DNA of 58,226 bases from an uncultured delta proteobacterium (GCA_903881505.1 CAIRTM010000069.1:1-58226); one strand, 5' to 3'; positions 9,535 through 19,156 are shown, numbered from the stretch's first letter. Numbers and translations are program-made. Notes: generated from the sequence alone by a model not told the origin.

Positions 9535-10410
9535 ATGACACCAGCACGCGCGCGGCTCAATGAAATTCTGGTAACGCTGCCGTCGGCCGGATGGCTTGCC
9601 GTGCTGTTCGTTGTGCCCGCCCTGATAGTCGTGGCCATCTCCTTCAAGCCGACCGACCCGCTGGGCGGGGCCGGCGCCGGCTGGACGCTTGACACCCTGA
9701 AGAGCCTCGGCAACCCCAATTATCCCGCGATTCTGTGGCGCACGCTCTGGCTGAGCATCACAACGACCGCCCTGTGCATCCTGCTGGCGACTCCCGTCGG
9801 CTACTGCCTTGCGCGGCTCGAAAAAAAATGGCGCCAGATGGTGCTGCTGCTGGTGGTCGTGCCGTTCTGGACGAGCTTTCTGATCCGCATCTTCGCCTGG
9901 AAGATGCTGCTGCATCCCGAGGGCATCATCAAGCAGGCGCTGGCAGGGCTCGGCATCGTGTCCCCTGAAACGCCCCTGCTCTACAATCAGTGGGCCGTGC
10001 TGCTGGTCATGGTCTACACGTTTCTGCCCTTTGCCATTCTGCCGGTGTATGCCGCCGCGGAAAAATTCGACTTCCGCCTTATTGAAGCCGCGCGCGACCT
10101 GGGCGCGCGCCGGTTCCAGGCATTCTGCAGGGTTTTCCTGCCCGGCATCAGGCGCGGGCTTTTCACCGCCCTGCTGATCGTCTTCATACCGGCCCTGGGA
10201 TCATACGTCATTCCCGATATCGTCGGCGGCCCCGGCGCCGAAATGCTCGGCAACAAAATCGCCCAGCGGGTGTTCGTCGACCGCAATCTGCCGCATGCCT
10301 GCGCCCTGTCCCTGCTGCTGATCCTGGCCGTGCTGCTGCCCCTTACAGCGGTGCTCGCGCTGCAGGGCGCTAGGGAAAAAGCCCGGCCCATTATCGAGGA
10401 GGGCGCATGA
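9535..10410 (+). CDS. potB: PotB, polyamine ABC transporter permease
   Basis: Inner membrane permease of 291 residues with six predicted TM segments. It has the permease EAA loop (IEAARDLGARRFQAFCRVFLP), which docks on the ATPase. Hydrophobic segments include LAVLFVVPALIVVAISF at the N-terminus. The stop codon overlaps the potC start (ATGA at 10407-10410), implying translational coupling. Confidence 0.94.
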   Translation: MTPARARLNEILVTLPSAGWLAVLFVVPALIVVAISFKPTDPLGGAGAGWTLDTLKSLGNPNYPAILWRTLWLSITTTALCILLATPVGYCLARLEKKWRQMVLLLVVVPFWTSFLIRIFAWKMLLHPEGIIKQALAGLGIVSPETPLLYNQWAVLLVMVYTFLPFAILPVYAAAEKFDFRLIEAARDLGARRFQAFCRVFLPGIRRGLFTALLIVFIPALGSYVIPDIVGGPGAEMLGNKIAQRVFVDRNLPHACALSLLLILAVLLPLTAVLALQGAREKARPIIEEGA

Positions 10411-11177
10411 AGCGCAGCCTCGTTCCCTACTGTGTTACCGCTGCCATCCTGGTGTTCTTCTATCTGCCGATACTGGTGCTGGTGGTCAATTCATTCAACA
10501 CCTCGCGCTTCGGCGGCTCGTGGGAGGGGTTCTCGCTTGTGTGGTACAGCCGCCTGCTGAACCACCGCGAAATCTGGCACGCGCTCACCAACAGCCTCGT
10601 GATCGCCGTGAGCTCTTCCATCGTGTCGGTACTGCTGGGCACAACGGCCGCCCTTGCCCTGCACCGCTACGCGACCCGGCTGCAGAAGGCGCACTACATG
10701 CTGATCTACACCCCGCTTATCATGCCCGAGATTCTCATGGGCATCAGCATGCTGCTTTTTTTCATCGCCGCGGGCATGCAGCTGGGCCTGTTCACGATTT
10801 TTCTGGCGCATGTCACCTTCTGCATCAGCTTTGTTGCCATGGTGGTGCTCGGTCGCCTGCAGGATTTTGATTTTTCCATCATCGAGGCGGCGCAGGACCT
10901 CGGCGCCAACTGGTGGCAGGCGACCTGGAAGGTGCTCGTGCCGCTGCTCATGCCGGGCCTGGTCGCAGGCGGCCTGCTGGCCTTCACGCTCTCGATCGAC
11001 GATTTCGTCATCACGTTTTTCGTTGCCGGGCCCGGCTCAACGACCCTGCCTATCCGGATTTACAGCATGATCAAGCACGGCTCGCCGCCCCTGATCAATG
11101 CGCTTTCCACGATACTGCTGGCCGTAACCTTTGCAGCGGTATACATAAGCCAACACCTACTGGAGGACAAGACATGA
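10407..11177 (+). CDS. potC: PotC, polyamine ABC transporter permease
   Basis: Second permease, 256 residues, six TM segments, with its own EAA motif (IEAAQDLGANWWQATWKVLVP). It contains the TLSIDDFVITFFVAGPGSTT stretch typical of PotC. It starts inside the potB stop and overlaps the potD start by ATGA (11174-11177), so potBCD are translationally coupled. Confidence 0.94.
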   Translation: MKRSLVPYCVTAAILVFFYLPILVLVVNSFNTSRFGGSWEGFSLVWYSRLLNHREIWHALTNSLVIAVSSSIVSVLLGTTAALALHRYATRLQKAHYMLIYTPLIMPEILMGISMLLFFIAAGMQLGLFTIFLAHVTFCISFVAMVVLGRLQDFDFSIIEAAQDLGANWWQATWKVLVPLLMPGLVAGGLLAFTLSIDDFVITFFVAGPGSTTLPIRIYSMIKHGSPPLINALSTILLAVTFAAVYISQHLLEDKT

Positions 11178-12202
11178 AGCACATCACCCTGCTTATCGCG
11201 GGCCTTGCCGCCTGCCTCTTCGGCTGCAACCGGGAAACACCCGTTCTGCATATCTACACCTGGGCCGACTACATAAAGCCCGAACTGATCGAGCGCTTTG
11301 AGCGCGAAAACAGCTGCCGGGTGGTGATCGACACCTTCGACTCCAACGAAGTCATGTACGCCAAGCTGAAGGCCGGCGCCTCGGGCTATGACCTGGTGAC
11401 CCCCAGCAGCTACATGGTCAAGGTCATGAACGATCAGGGCATGCTGCGCAAGCTTGACCACGGCCGGCTGCCGAACCTGAAAAATATCGATCCCGGCTAT
11501 CTCAAGGTCGCCATAGATCCGGCAATGGAATACAGTGTGCCCTACATGCTCACCACCACGGTCATCGCCTACCTGAAAAGCAGGGTCCCCGATTTCGAAC
11601 CCAGCTGGGCAATGTTCAGCCGGCCCGAGTACGGCGGCCGCATGACCATGCTCAGCGACATGCGCGAAACCATCGGAGCGGCCCTCAAATTCCTTGGCTA
11701 CGGCATCAACTCAACCGACAGGGGTGAGCTTGAAAAAGCGCGCGACGTGGTCATCGGCTGGAAAAAAAACCTGGCCAAGTTCGAAAACGAACAGTACAAG
11801 ACAGGGCTGGCCTCGCAGGAATTCTTCATCGTGCACGGCTACAGCGGCGATGTCATGGCCGTGCAGGAGGAAAACGACGATATCGCCTATGCCGTTCCGG
11901 TTGAGGGCACCTCAATTGCATGCGACGATTTCGTGATCCTCAAATCAGCCCGCCAGGTCGAACTCGCGCACCGGTTCATCAATTTCCTGCACGAGCCCGA
12001 CGTGGCCGCCGAGAACACCGTGGCGGTCAACTACCTGTGCCCCAACCAGGCATGCTACAAGCTTCTGCCGCAGGAGATCCTGGACGACCCGACGGTCTTT
12101 CTGCCCGAGGAGATAAAGGCCAGATGCGAGGTCATCAACGACGTGGGCCCGGCGCAGGCGCTCTACACGGCCATGTGGGACCAGATCAAGGCGGCTCCGT
12201 GA
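11174..12202 (+). CDS. potD: PotD, polyamine-binding lipoprotein
   Basis: Extracytoplasmic substrate-binding component, 342 residues. The signal sequence ends in a lipobox (LFGC, Cys18), so it should be lipid-anchored; E. coli PotD is a soluble periplasmic protein. The PotD/PotF-type N-terminal motif LHIYTWADYIKPELIERFE follows. The VMAVQEENDDIAYAVPVEG segment corresponds to the ligand cleft region of the family. ATG 11174 has a GGAGG site and overlaps the potC stop. The frame is open further upstream but without homology. Confidence 0.93.
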   Translation: MKHITLLIAGLAACLFGCNRETPVLHIYTWADYIKPELIERFERENSCRVVIDTFDSNEVMYAKLKAGASGYDLVTPSSYMVKVMNDQGMLRKLDHGRLPNLKNIDPGYLKVAIDPAMEYSVPYMLTTTVIAYLKSRVPDFEPSWAMFSRPEYGGRMTMLSDMRETIGAALKFLGYGINSTDRGELEKARDVVIGWKKNLAKFENEQYKTGLASQEFFIVHGYSGDVMAVQEENDDIAYAVPVEGTSIACDDFVILKSARQVELAHRFINFLHEPDVAAENTVAVNYLCPNQACYKLLPQEILDDPTVFLPEEIKARCEVINDVGPAQALYTAMWDQIKAAP

Positions 12203-12260
12203 CAGAGCACACAGCCGTACACCGCATTCATGAAAAATTTTTCTGGACGGAGGCCTTTGT

Positions 12261-13130
12261 ATGCCCCTTGTAATTGACGGCGAACTGTGCGCCCGCTGCG
12301 GATCCTGCATCGGCAACTGCCCCAACCGGGCCATCGTGCGGCAGTCTGACCGGGTCGTCATCACCGGCATGTGCTGCGACTGCGGCGTGTGCGTGCGCTA
12401 CTGTTCAGTGGGCGCAATCGCCATGGGGCCGGTGAAGGCCGAGCGTGACAGCGCGAAACTGTGCTCGCAGCTGAAAGAAAAACTCCGCCTGACGCGGGGC
12501 ATCGCTGCCATGAAATTCTGCGACAGCACGCCTGAGGATGCGGCGGTCGAAGAGGGACCGCAGTTCTGGTGCGCGATCTGCGGCGATATTTTCGACGGCC
12601 AGGGCTCTCCCCTGCTGTTCACCGCATCAGCGAGCATGTGCGGCGGATGCGCCAACATGGGGCTGGGTGCAAAACGCGTGACACGCGAGGAATTCGACGC
12701 GGCGCTCGAGGCCTCGGTCGTCGGCGAGGGCAACCTGTATGCAACGCGCGAGCCCATGACCAAAAACCGCGACGCTTTCCCGCAGTTCAGCCGCATTCAC
12801 CGGGGCATGGTCATCGGCTCGCTCGAGCATATCAGCAGGCCCGACATGGTGCTGTTTCCGGCAACGCCCGAGCAGCTGACCATCGTTTCAACCGCATTCG
12901 CCTTCGAAACCGGCGAGATCGTCACGGGGTACGCGGGCAAGTCGACCTGCCTGATGACGATTCCGGCGATGCTCGAGGCCAACAGGCCCGTGTTCACCGC
13001 CGCCGACCACGGCGGGCGCATGTTCATGCGCCTGAAGGCCCAAGAGCTGCTCATCGGCTTTCCGTTCAGCCTGCTGCCGGGCCTGGCGGCGAATCTCGAC
13101 AAAACCGTCTACGCGCACCACGCTGAGTAG
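12261..13130 (+). CDS. Two-[4Fe-4S] ferredoxin domain fused to DUF169 protein
   Basis: 289 residues. The N-terminus is a bacterial-type ferredoxin: Cys 10, 13, 16, 20 (CARCGSCIGNCP) and Cys 38, 41, 44, 48 (CCDCGVCVRYC). From about residue 60 the protein matches the DUF169 family (COG2043), whose function is unknown. It keeps family-like stretches such as SMCGGCANMGLG and a C-terminal FPFSLLPGL. No signal peptide, so it should be cytoplasmic. The ATG has a strong GGAGG site. It lies 58 bp after potD and may be co-transcribed, but has no obvious link to polyamine transport. A redox role is inferred only from the Fe-S clusters. Confidence 0.8.
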   Translation: MPLVIDGELCARCGSCIGNCPNRAIVRQSDRVVITGMCCDCGVCVRYCSVGAIAMGPVKAERDSAKLCSQLKEKLRLTRGIAAMKFCDSTPEDAAVEEGPQFWCAICGDIFDGQGSPLLFTASASMCGGCANMGLGAKRVTREEFDAALEASVVGEGNLYATREPMTKNRDAFPQFSRIHRGMVIGSLEHISRPDMVLFPATPEQLTIVSTAFAFETGEIVTGYAGKSTCLMTIPAMLEANRPVFTAADHGGRMFMRLKAQELLIGFPFSLLPGLAANLDKTVYAHHAE

Positions 13131-13164
13131 CGGAAACAGCCCTGCGCCCAGGTATACACGCAAT

Positions 13165-13189
13165 AAAAAAGGGCGCTGTCGCGCCCTTT
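13165..13189. terminator. Bidirectional terminator between convergent genes
   Basis: GGGCGC (13171-13176) and GCGCCC (13181-13186) pair around a TGTC loop, with A6 on one side and T3 on the other. It ends the pot/DUF169 unit and could also serve the convergent sulfatase-like gene. Confidence 0.75.
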
Positions 13190-13274
13190 CATTGTTCCTG
13201 CCCAAAAAAGTTATGCGTATCTTTATGATGTCCCCCTGTTCCCCTCCTTTGTTCATACCTGCCGGGCGTGTGTC

Positions 13275-14696
13275 CTACTGGACGTAGCCCAGCGACTTCA
13301 GCGCGTCACGGTCTTTGCCGCTCAGGGGTGCCGACGGCCGCGGCTGCGCTGCCGGAGGGGCGCCATCCGCGGGCCAGGGGGTGCGCGCGCGGGTAATGGC
13401 GTCGGCAGCGAACTGACGCATTGTCTTCAGCTCGTGCGCACGCGAGCCCACCAGGTCGCTCCGTCCGAGCGGATCGCTCCGGTAGTCATGCAGACCTGCC
13501 GGCGGCTGCGGACCGATCAGCTGCAGCGAGGGCCCCATGACGGAGCAGCGGCTCGGACGGGGTGATTCGCTCAGCACAAGCTCGGCCGTATGCATGAGCA
13601 CCGTGCCCTCTTCGGAAAACAATTTTTTGCCCATCATGCTCGCGGGCGGCTCGATACCCGCCAGGGCCAGCAGGGTCGGGGCCACATCGATGCTCTCCGC
13701 GAACGAGTCGGTCTTCCCGCCCCTGGGCACGCCGGGACCGCCGAACACCAGCGGTATCATCAGCGACTGGCTGTAGAGATCGTCGTGTACAAACCAGCGC
13801 CCGTGCTCGCCCAGGTACTCGCCGTGATCGGCTGACACGACGATGATGGCGGAGCCAAGCGCGCCGGCTTTCTCCAGCAGGCCGGCAATATCCCTCAGCG
13901 CGTCGTCGGCCATCCTGATTTCGGCGTCGTAGCGGCTGATATAGAACTGGCGGTCCTGGCGCTCGCCGGCGATCTTCGTCCACTCAGGGGGCCTGGGCCC
14001 GGTGCCGGGGGCATCAAGCACGGCGTCCTGCGGCCCGAGCCCGTCATCGACGAACATGTCCGCGCAGCCCGGAAGCGGCGTGTAGGGGCCGTGAGGATCG
14101 TACAGATGCACCCACGCGAACCAGGGCTTGCCCGCCCCGCGCGCCTGCCACCAGCGCGTAAACGCCGCGGCAGTGTCCGGGGCCCGGCGTTCGACCTTCC
14201 ATGTGCCGCCGAACAATTTGTCCTGCATGTCATCATCATAAAAATCAAAGCCGGCCGCGAGGCCTGAGCGCCTGAGCAGCGGATAGCCGCTCACGAAGGC
14301 GGCCGTTTCGTAGCCGGCCTGCCGCAGCACCTCCGAAATCATAACAGGCACGCGGCCCTGCACACCCGTTCGGTTGTGCAGGTTGTCGCGCGACCCGTGC
14401 CGTGACACAAGTGCCCCTGTCATAAAACAGAAGTGCGACGGCGTGGTCCAGGGCGTATTCGAAAAAGCCCGGGTAAATACGGTCCCCTGCGCGGCGATCC
14501 GGTCGATCGCCGGCGTGGTGGCCCGTTTGTAGCCGTAGCAGCCCACATGGTCAGCACGCAGCGTATCGATCGTGACCAGCAAAATATTGGGCTGCGCGGC
14601 GGCGGAAGGCTGGCCGGCCCGGGCCTGGATTCCACAGGTCATGACGCACAGCAGGCACATTGCAAAAACAGGGTAACATCTCAGAACTCCAGCCAT
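13275..14696 (-). CDS. Exported sulfatase-fold hydrolase with Thr in place of the catalytic Cys/Ser
   Basis: Alkaline-phosphatase superfamily protein, 473 residues, with an N-terminal signal sequence. The metal-binding start (NILLVTIDTLRADHVGCYG) and the SADHGEYLGEHG segment are typical of arylsulfatase-like enzymes. At the nucleophile site, C/S-x-P-S-R of sulfatases is replaced by T84-T-P-S-H88, so no formylglycine can form. A Thr nucleophile as in phosphotransferases or phosphodiesterases is possible. The tail LKSLGYVQ resembles the junction found in sulfatase-TPR fusions, but no TPR follows. ATG 14696 is preferred to the upstream in-frame start at 14732 because of a perfect AAGGAG site. 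Substrate unknown. Confidence 0.85.
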   Translation of the reverse strand: MAGVLRCYPVFAMCLLCVMTCGIQARAGQPSAAAQPNILLVTIDTLRADHVGCYGYKRATTPAIDRIAAQGTVFTRAFSNTPWTTPSHFCFMTGALVSRHGSRDNLHNRTGVQGRVPVMISEVLRQAGYETAAFVSGYPLLRRSGLAAGFDFYDDDMQDKLFGGTWKVERRAPDTAAAFTRWWQARGAGKPWFAWVHLYDPHGPYTPLPGCADMFVDDGLGPQDAVLDAPGTGPRPPEWTKIAGERQDRQFYISRYDAEIRMADDALRDIAGLLEKAGALGSAIIVVSADHGEYLGEHGRWFVHDDLYSQSLMIPLVFGGPGVPRGGKTDSFAESIDVAPTLLALAGIEPPASMMGKKLFSEEGTVLMHTAELVLSESPRPSRCSVMGPSLQLIGPQPPAGLHDYRSDPLGRSDLVGSRAHELKTMRQFAADAITRARTPWPADGAPPAAQPRPSAPLSGKDRDALKSLGYVQ

Positions 14697-14937
14697 GTTG
14701 TTCTCCTTGCAGACACTCTCTGTATTTCTCAAAACGTCGGCTCTTGACCGAAGCAGGATTCCAGCCGGCGCTTCCAGACCGCTACAGGCTTCCTGTTCTA
14801 TGCCCCTTCAAAAAAACGGCCTGGACGAACAGCGAATAGTCCCCTGCGCGCCTGAGCTTACGTGCGGCGTTAGGGAAGGTCCTAAATACATATGCTGTGC
14901 CGACCCCATGGTATCGTGCATGCATTGTTGTGTGATG

Positions 14938-15870
14938 CTACAGGCTCAGCAGGCGCTGTGCGTTGCCGCCCAGAATCAATCCAATCTCGTCTTCCTTGAA
15001 AACAATGCCGCCCGGAGACTTTTGCGGAAGGTCGCGTATAAGGTTCACCCAGTCGGCATTCGACATGATTGAACGGAAGGACGGGCTGTCGGAACCGAAA
15101 AAAATACGCTCAGGCCCGGTAAAATCCAACAACTCGCGCAGCGCGCGGCAGAATCCGTTATAGTTCCGCTGGGCAAAAACCTGCCAGGCGGACAGGTCAG
15201 CCATAAAATTGAGCTTTATGCTCATGAGTGAGAGCATCTGCTGGTATCCGAACATGCCGCCGGCATGGGCGGCAATAATAGGAAGGTCCGGGAAATCAAC
15301 CCCGAGGTCATCCAAATGCATCACTTGAGAATATTTGCTGTGCAGAGGCACCATCATTGATCCGGAATGAATAATCACCGGCAGCCTGTTGTGTTGGGCG
15401 ATTTCAAGCAGCGGATAGACCTCCTTCTGGTTTGGATAAAACCCGGCGCAGGGGTGAAGTTTCAGCCCGCGCATGCCCCATTCGGTTACGCAGGTTTCAA
15501 AAAGATCGGCGGCCCCGGCGCGTCGCGGGTCAACGCCGGCAAAGGGAATCAGCCTTCCGGGATGCCTGCGGCCAAGTTCGGCATACAGGCGGTTGACCTC
15601 TTTGATAGGCACATCCGGGTCGCCGAGCGCCAGGCCGAAATCCACCGGAAAGATCACACTTGCATCGATGCCGGCCTCATCCATTTCCGCCAGCAGCATC
15701 GCCGCATCCGGGTCGCTGCTGCCCTCCAGCAGTGCGTCGCCGACTTCTTCGTTGGTCTGGTGAATGCCCTGTTTCGCGAACTCATGCGTGATAAAACGGG
15801 CCACGCCGTGGAAAAAAGAACGGGGCACCCATCCTGCGGCAAAAAGATGCGTATGCATGTCGATGATCAT
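14938..15870 (-). CDS. Amidohydrolase family protein (Amidohydro_2, TIM-barrel metal-dependent)
   Basis: 310 residues. Metal-dependent hydrolase or decarboxylase of the ACMSD/2-pyrone-dicarboxylate hydrolase type. Visible ligand motifs are MHTH (His6, His8), IIHSG, AAHAGG and the C-terminal FGSDSP Asp. No signal peptide. The GAGGAG site is upstream of ATG 15870. It is separated from the sulfatase-like gene by about 240 bp with no recognisable feature. The exact substrate cannot be predicted. Confidence 0.85.
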   Translation of the reverse strand: MIIDMHTHLFAAGWVPRSFFHGVARFITHEFAKQGIHQTNEEVGDALLEGSSDPDAAMLLAEMDEAGIDASVIFPVDFGLALGDPDVPIKEVNRLYAELGRRHPGRLIPFAGVDPRRAGAADLFETCVTEWGMRGLKLHPCAGFYPNQKEVYPLLEIAQHNRLPVIIHSGSMMVPLHSKYSQVMHLDDLGVDFPDLPIIAAHAGGMFGYQQMLSLMSIKLNFMADLSAWQVFAQRNYNGFCRALRELLDFTGPERIFFGSDSPSFRSIMSNADWVNLIRDLPQKSPGGIVFKEDEIGLILGGNAQRLLSL

Positions 15871-16095
15871 GGCGTATCGTTTCTCCTCAGGCGCGGGCGG
15901 GGAAAAGAGGAATCATTTCCCGTTCATGCCTTTCTACTGATTACAGGTCACCGGACCGGCCAAAACGCAATGCCGCACATTTCGATTTCAAGTCGTGCTA
16001 CGTGCGCTTATCGCAAAAGCTGCTGTTTTTGTCAAATTAATCCGTGCGAACAGCACATAGCGCTGCTGTTTTCTTGCACCCCGGCCCGCGCATAG

Positions 16096-16130
16096 AAAAA
16101 GCCGGGGGCTCACATGAGCGCCCCGGCTTT
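16096..16130 (-). terminator. Terminator downstream of the secreted hydrolase
   Basis: On the minus strand, GCCGGGG and CCCCGGC arms (16127-16121 with 16107-16101) are followed by TTTTT, 26 bp after the hydrolase stop. Confidence 0.8.
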
Positions 16131-16155
16131 GCGCATAATCCTTACTGACCAGTAC

Positions 16156-17112
16156 TTACTGGCAGTTGTCAGGCGGCATGTCGAGAAAGCGGCTTTCCGT
16201 ATAGATTTCGATCTTGGTGTCGCTTTTGGCGATGCTGCCGTTGATATAGGGGTAGGCGGCAGCGTCACAGTTGGCATAGGCCTCGATCATGGCCGTACCA
16301 TAGCGCTTGACCTCGTTGTTCTTGGTTGAGTCCCAGCCGCCGAACGGCCACTTCAAACAGGCGATGGCGCAGGCCGACGTATAGTAGGACTCAAAGTCGC
16401 AGTGGTCGGCAGCTTTCACGTAAATGCCGTAGGAGGGGCCGGCCGTGTTCTGGAAAATGCCGGTGCCCGCGCCGAAGCTGTTGCAGATGTCGCTCACGCC
16501 GTAGAGCATGACAGAAGGAATCGCAATGCTCTGGGCAATCGTCTCGGAATAGCCGACATCCGTGGGAACCGGATCATAGAGCACCATGACCGCGCAGTCG
16601 AAATTGCCTTCGCCCTGGGCCACGTTCTTGTAGGTCGCGATTTCAGCCGTGTAGCCGCCGGCCGAGTGGCCGCCGAAAATCACCCTGCTGGGGTCGATCT
16701 TTCCGGTCAGGTAATTGCCCGCCGTGGCGCTTCTGAGCACGGCCCAGTTGGCGCAGTCGATCATGTCATTGGAGTCCTTGCCCGTATAGTCGGGGGAAAT
16801 GCCGGTGCGCGAATCGGGCAGGATGACGTTAAAACCGCGGGTTGCCCAGTGCGTTCCGTAGTTGTTCAGGACGTCCTTGCTGCGGGAAAAGCCGTGGCGA
16901 AATACAATCAACGGGCGCATGCCTGCTGCGCTCGTTGTATAAACATAGGTGGAAATCGTTCCCCCGTCCCTGGCGGTTATGCTCTGGCTGTAGCGGGTGG
17001 AGGTGTATGGGCCGTTATTCTCAGGTGCTGCCCAGGCGGTAGCGCTCAGTAGCAGACATGCGCAGGCTGCGATTACCGTGAACTTCATACCCTTTGAAAA
17101 TGTTTTCATCAT
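16156..17112 (-). CDS. Secreted alpha/beta hydrolase (dienelactone-hydrolase/PET-hydrolase-like fold)
   Basis: 318-residue precursor with a Sec signal peptide ending near AWA-A29. The nucleophile elbow is GGHSAGG (Ser150). Likely acid and base are Asp208 (GVSDIC) and His237 (ADHCDF). The oxyanion region is FRHGFSRS (71-78). The layout (signal peptide, GPYTSTRYS start, HG motif, GxSxG, Cys-rich C-terminus) resembles the cutinase/PETase and chlorophyllase-like branches of the family, but the exact substrate is not predictable. Several Cys in the C-terminal half suggest disulfides. Two adjacent ATG codons (17112, 17109) are both possible. Single gene with its own terminator. Confidence 0.8.
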   Translation of the reverse strand: MMKTFSKGMKFTVIAACACLLLSATAWAAPENNGPYTSTRYSQSITARDGGTISTYVYTTSAAGMRPLIVFRHGFSRSKDVLNNYGTHWATRGFNVILPDSRTGISPDYTGKDSNDMIDCANWAVLRSATAGNYLTGKIDPSRVIFGGHSAGGYTAEIATYKNVAQGEGNFDCAVMVLYDPVPTDVGYSETIAQSIAIPSVMLYGVSDICNSFGAGTGIFQNTAGPSYGIYVKAADHCDFESYYTSACAIACLKWPFGGWDSTKNNEVKRYGTAMIEAYANCDAAAYPYINGSIAKSDTKIEIYTESRFLDMPPDNCQ

Positions 17113-17493
17113 CTCCCGTCTCCCTGTCTATGGTGGTTTATGTTCCTGCACAGACACTCAAACTGCGCATGGGCTTTGGCCTGCGGCGGCCCGATCCCAT
17201 GTTGCTGCAAGCCCGGCAATCCTGCATCTGTGCTCATGAACTTTGCAGTCTTAACTGTTACCGGCAGTAATACTTTACAGGTTTAACGGTCAAACTATCA
17301 CGATTTTTTCACTGCACCAAGACCTGAAAAAAGCCTGCCCAATACCGGTCAAAAACAGGTAATTATTGAAAGGGTTGCGCTATCGTACCCGGCAGGCAGG
17401 GCAAAGGCGGTCTGCACGCCGGCTTTCCGACATTTAAAAGCAAAATTTATTAATTTGTTAGATAAAACCGGCTACCAGACAGGAAGGCATTGC
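17113..17493. other. Intergenic region, AT-richer, 381 bp
   Basis: Upstream region of the secreted hydrolase. It holds the possible promoter/operator at 17267-17295 and a T/A-rich stretch near 17440-17465. I see no gene, RNA or repeat family in it. Confidence 0.5.
17267..17295 (-). promoter_or_regulatory. Possible promoter with overlapping palindromic operator for the secreted hydrolase
   Basis: GTTTAACGGTCAAAC (17281-17295) is an imperfect palindrome (GTTT-n-AC-n-GT-n-AAAC). On the minus strand it includes TTGACC (17293-17288), with TATTAC (17272-17267) at a short 15-bp spacing. Regulator unknown. Confidence 0.3.
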
Positions 17494-17655
17494 TCAGCCG
17501 AAGCGCTCACGGAATTCAGGCGGGGCACACTGATCGAGGATTTCCAGGATCAGTCCGCGGCCCATGCGCGTTGCGCGCCAGCCGTCAGCTGCCAGGCTCC
17601 ATAGTCCCGATGCGGCGTCCCTGCTGGCGCGAAATTGCGGAGCATCGCCAGGCAT
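17494..17655 (-). CDS. Possible small protein, 53 aa, downstream of the MoaD-like gene
   Basis: Short open frame reading MPGDAPQFRASRDAASG at its start and ending PPEFRERFG. It follows the MoaD/ThiS-like gene by 21 bp on the same strand. The amino-acid mix looks protein-like and the frame is stopped just before the ATG, but the ribosome-binding site is poor. It could be a chance frame or a gene remnant. No family recognised. Confidence 0.3.
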   Translation of the reverse strand: MPGDAPQFRASRDAASGLWSLAADGWRATRMGRGLILEILDQCAPPEFRERFG

Positions 17656-17676
17656 TGTTCATAGTGTGGAACTGCC

Positions 17677-17958
17677 TTAGCCCCCGTCAAAGGGTACCAG
17701 GATGGTCACCTCGTCGGCATCTCTCAGAGGTGTCTGCATGTCGGCAGTCGAGCGGTATGACCTGCCGTTGACAAGGATCAGGAACGGCACTATTTCACCC
17801 GTGATCTGGTCCCGGACCTGGCGGTCGAACCGGGGGTAGGTGCTCGATAACTTCCTGAAAAGTCCTGAAAGGGTCGATCCGTCCTCAAGCGGCAGGCAAA
17901 CGCTTGTCGAGCCTATAACGTCGCGGATGTTTGCAAACGTATGTAATGTTATGTTCAT
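17677..17958 (-). CDS. MoaD/ThiS-family ubiquitin-like sulfur carrier
   Basis: 93 residues with a beta-grasp pattern and the diagnostic C-terminal di-glycine (VPFDGG), which is adenylated and thiocarboxylated in sulfur carriers. The start [16 protein letters not shown] fits MoaD, which is the small subunit of molybdopterin synthase. The frame is open upstream to 18132 without homology, so ATG 17958 is used. No ThiF/MoeB-like activating enzyme is adjacent. Members of this type often accompany tungsten aldehyde ferredoxin oxidoreductases, and one such enzyme lies at 29259-31157; a link is only an inference. Confidence 0.8.
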   Translation of the reverse strand: MNITLHTFANIRDVIGSTSVCLPLEDGSTLSGLFRKLSSTYPRFDRQVRDQITGEIVPFLILVNGRSYRSTADMQTPLRDADEVTILVPFDGG

Positions 17959-18283
17959 GCGTACGCTCTGCCGTTCTGCGCTGTCCCTGATTCTGAGTAT
18001 AGGTCCGCGGCGCCTGAATGTCAATAAAGGCCCGGAACGCGAATGCGCCGCACGTGCAGCGCATGATCCCGCCCCCATTGCGCTAAAAAACATCCGGGCT
18101 CCGCCCTTCCCGGCAGTGCGTCTTCGGCTCAAGGCAGCAGTCCGCGCAGCCCGCTGTCATCAATATACTCTGGCAAAACACGCCTGTTTATGGTATATAT
18201 ACCATCTTTTTGAAGGCCGCAGGCCAGCTCGTTCTCCTGTACGGCCCTCGAGCACGACAACATCCGTTCAGGAGGAACACCCG
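17959..18283. other. Divergent intergenic region upstream of glyQ
   Basis: 325 bp separate the MoaD-like gene from glyQ. It carries the 16-bp palindrome at 18190-18205 and AT-rich promoter-like sequence around 18165-18210. No T-box or other known leader RNA was recognised. Confidence 0.5.
18190..18205. repeat. Perfect 16-bp palindrome upstream of glyQ
   Basis: ATGGTATATATACCAT reads identically on both strands, about 80 bp before the glyQ start. It could be an operator or an AT-rich -10 region with fortuitous symmetry. Confidence 0.45.

Positions 18284-19151
<868 letters not shown>

Positions 19152-19156
<5 letters not shown>

Noticed and set aside
17490-17771. 93-codon open frame on the plus strand
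   Set aside because: Overlaps the MoaD-like gene on the other strand, with no ribosome-binding site or homology.
17959-18283. T-box riboswitch upstream of glyQ
   Set aside because: No T-box consensus or specifier/terminator structure could be found by eye, and T-boxes are mainly in Gram-positive bacteria.
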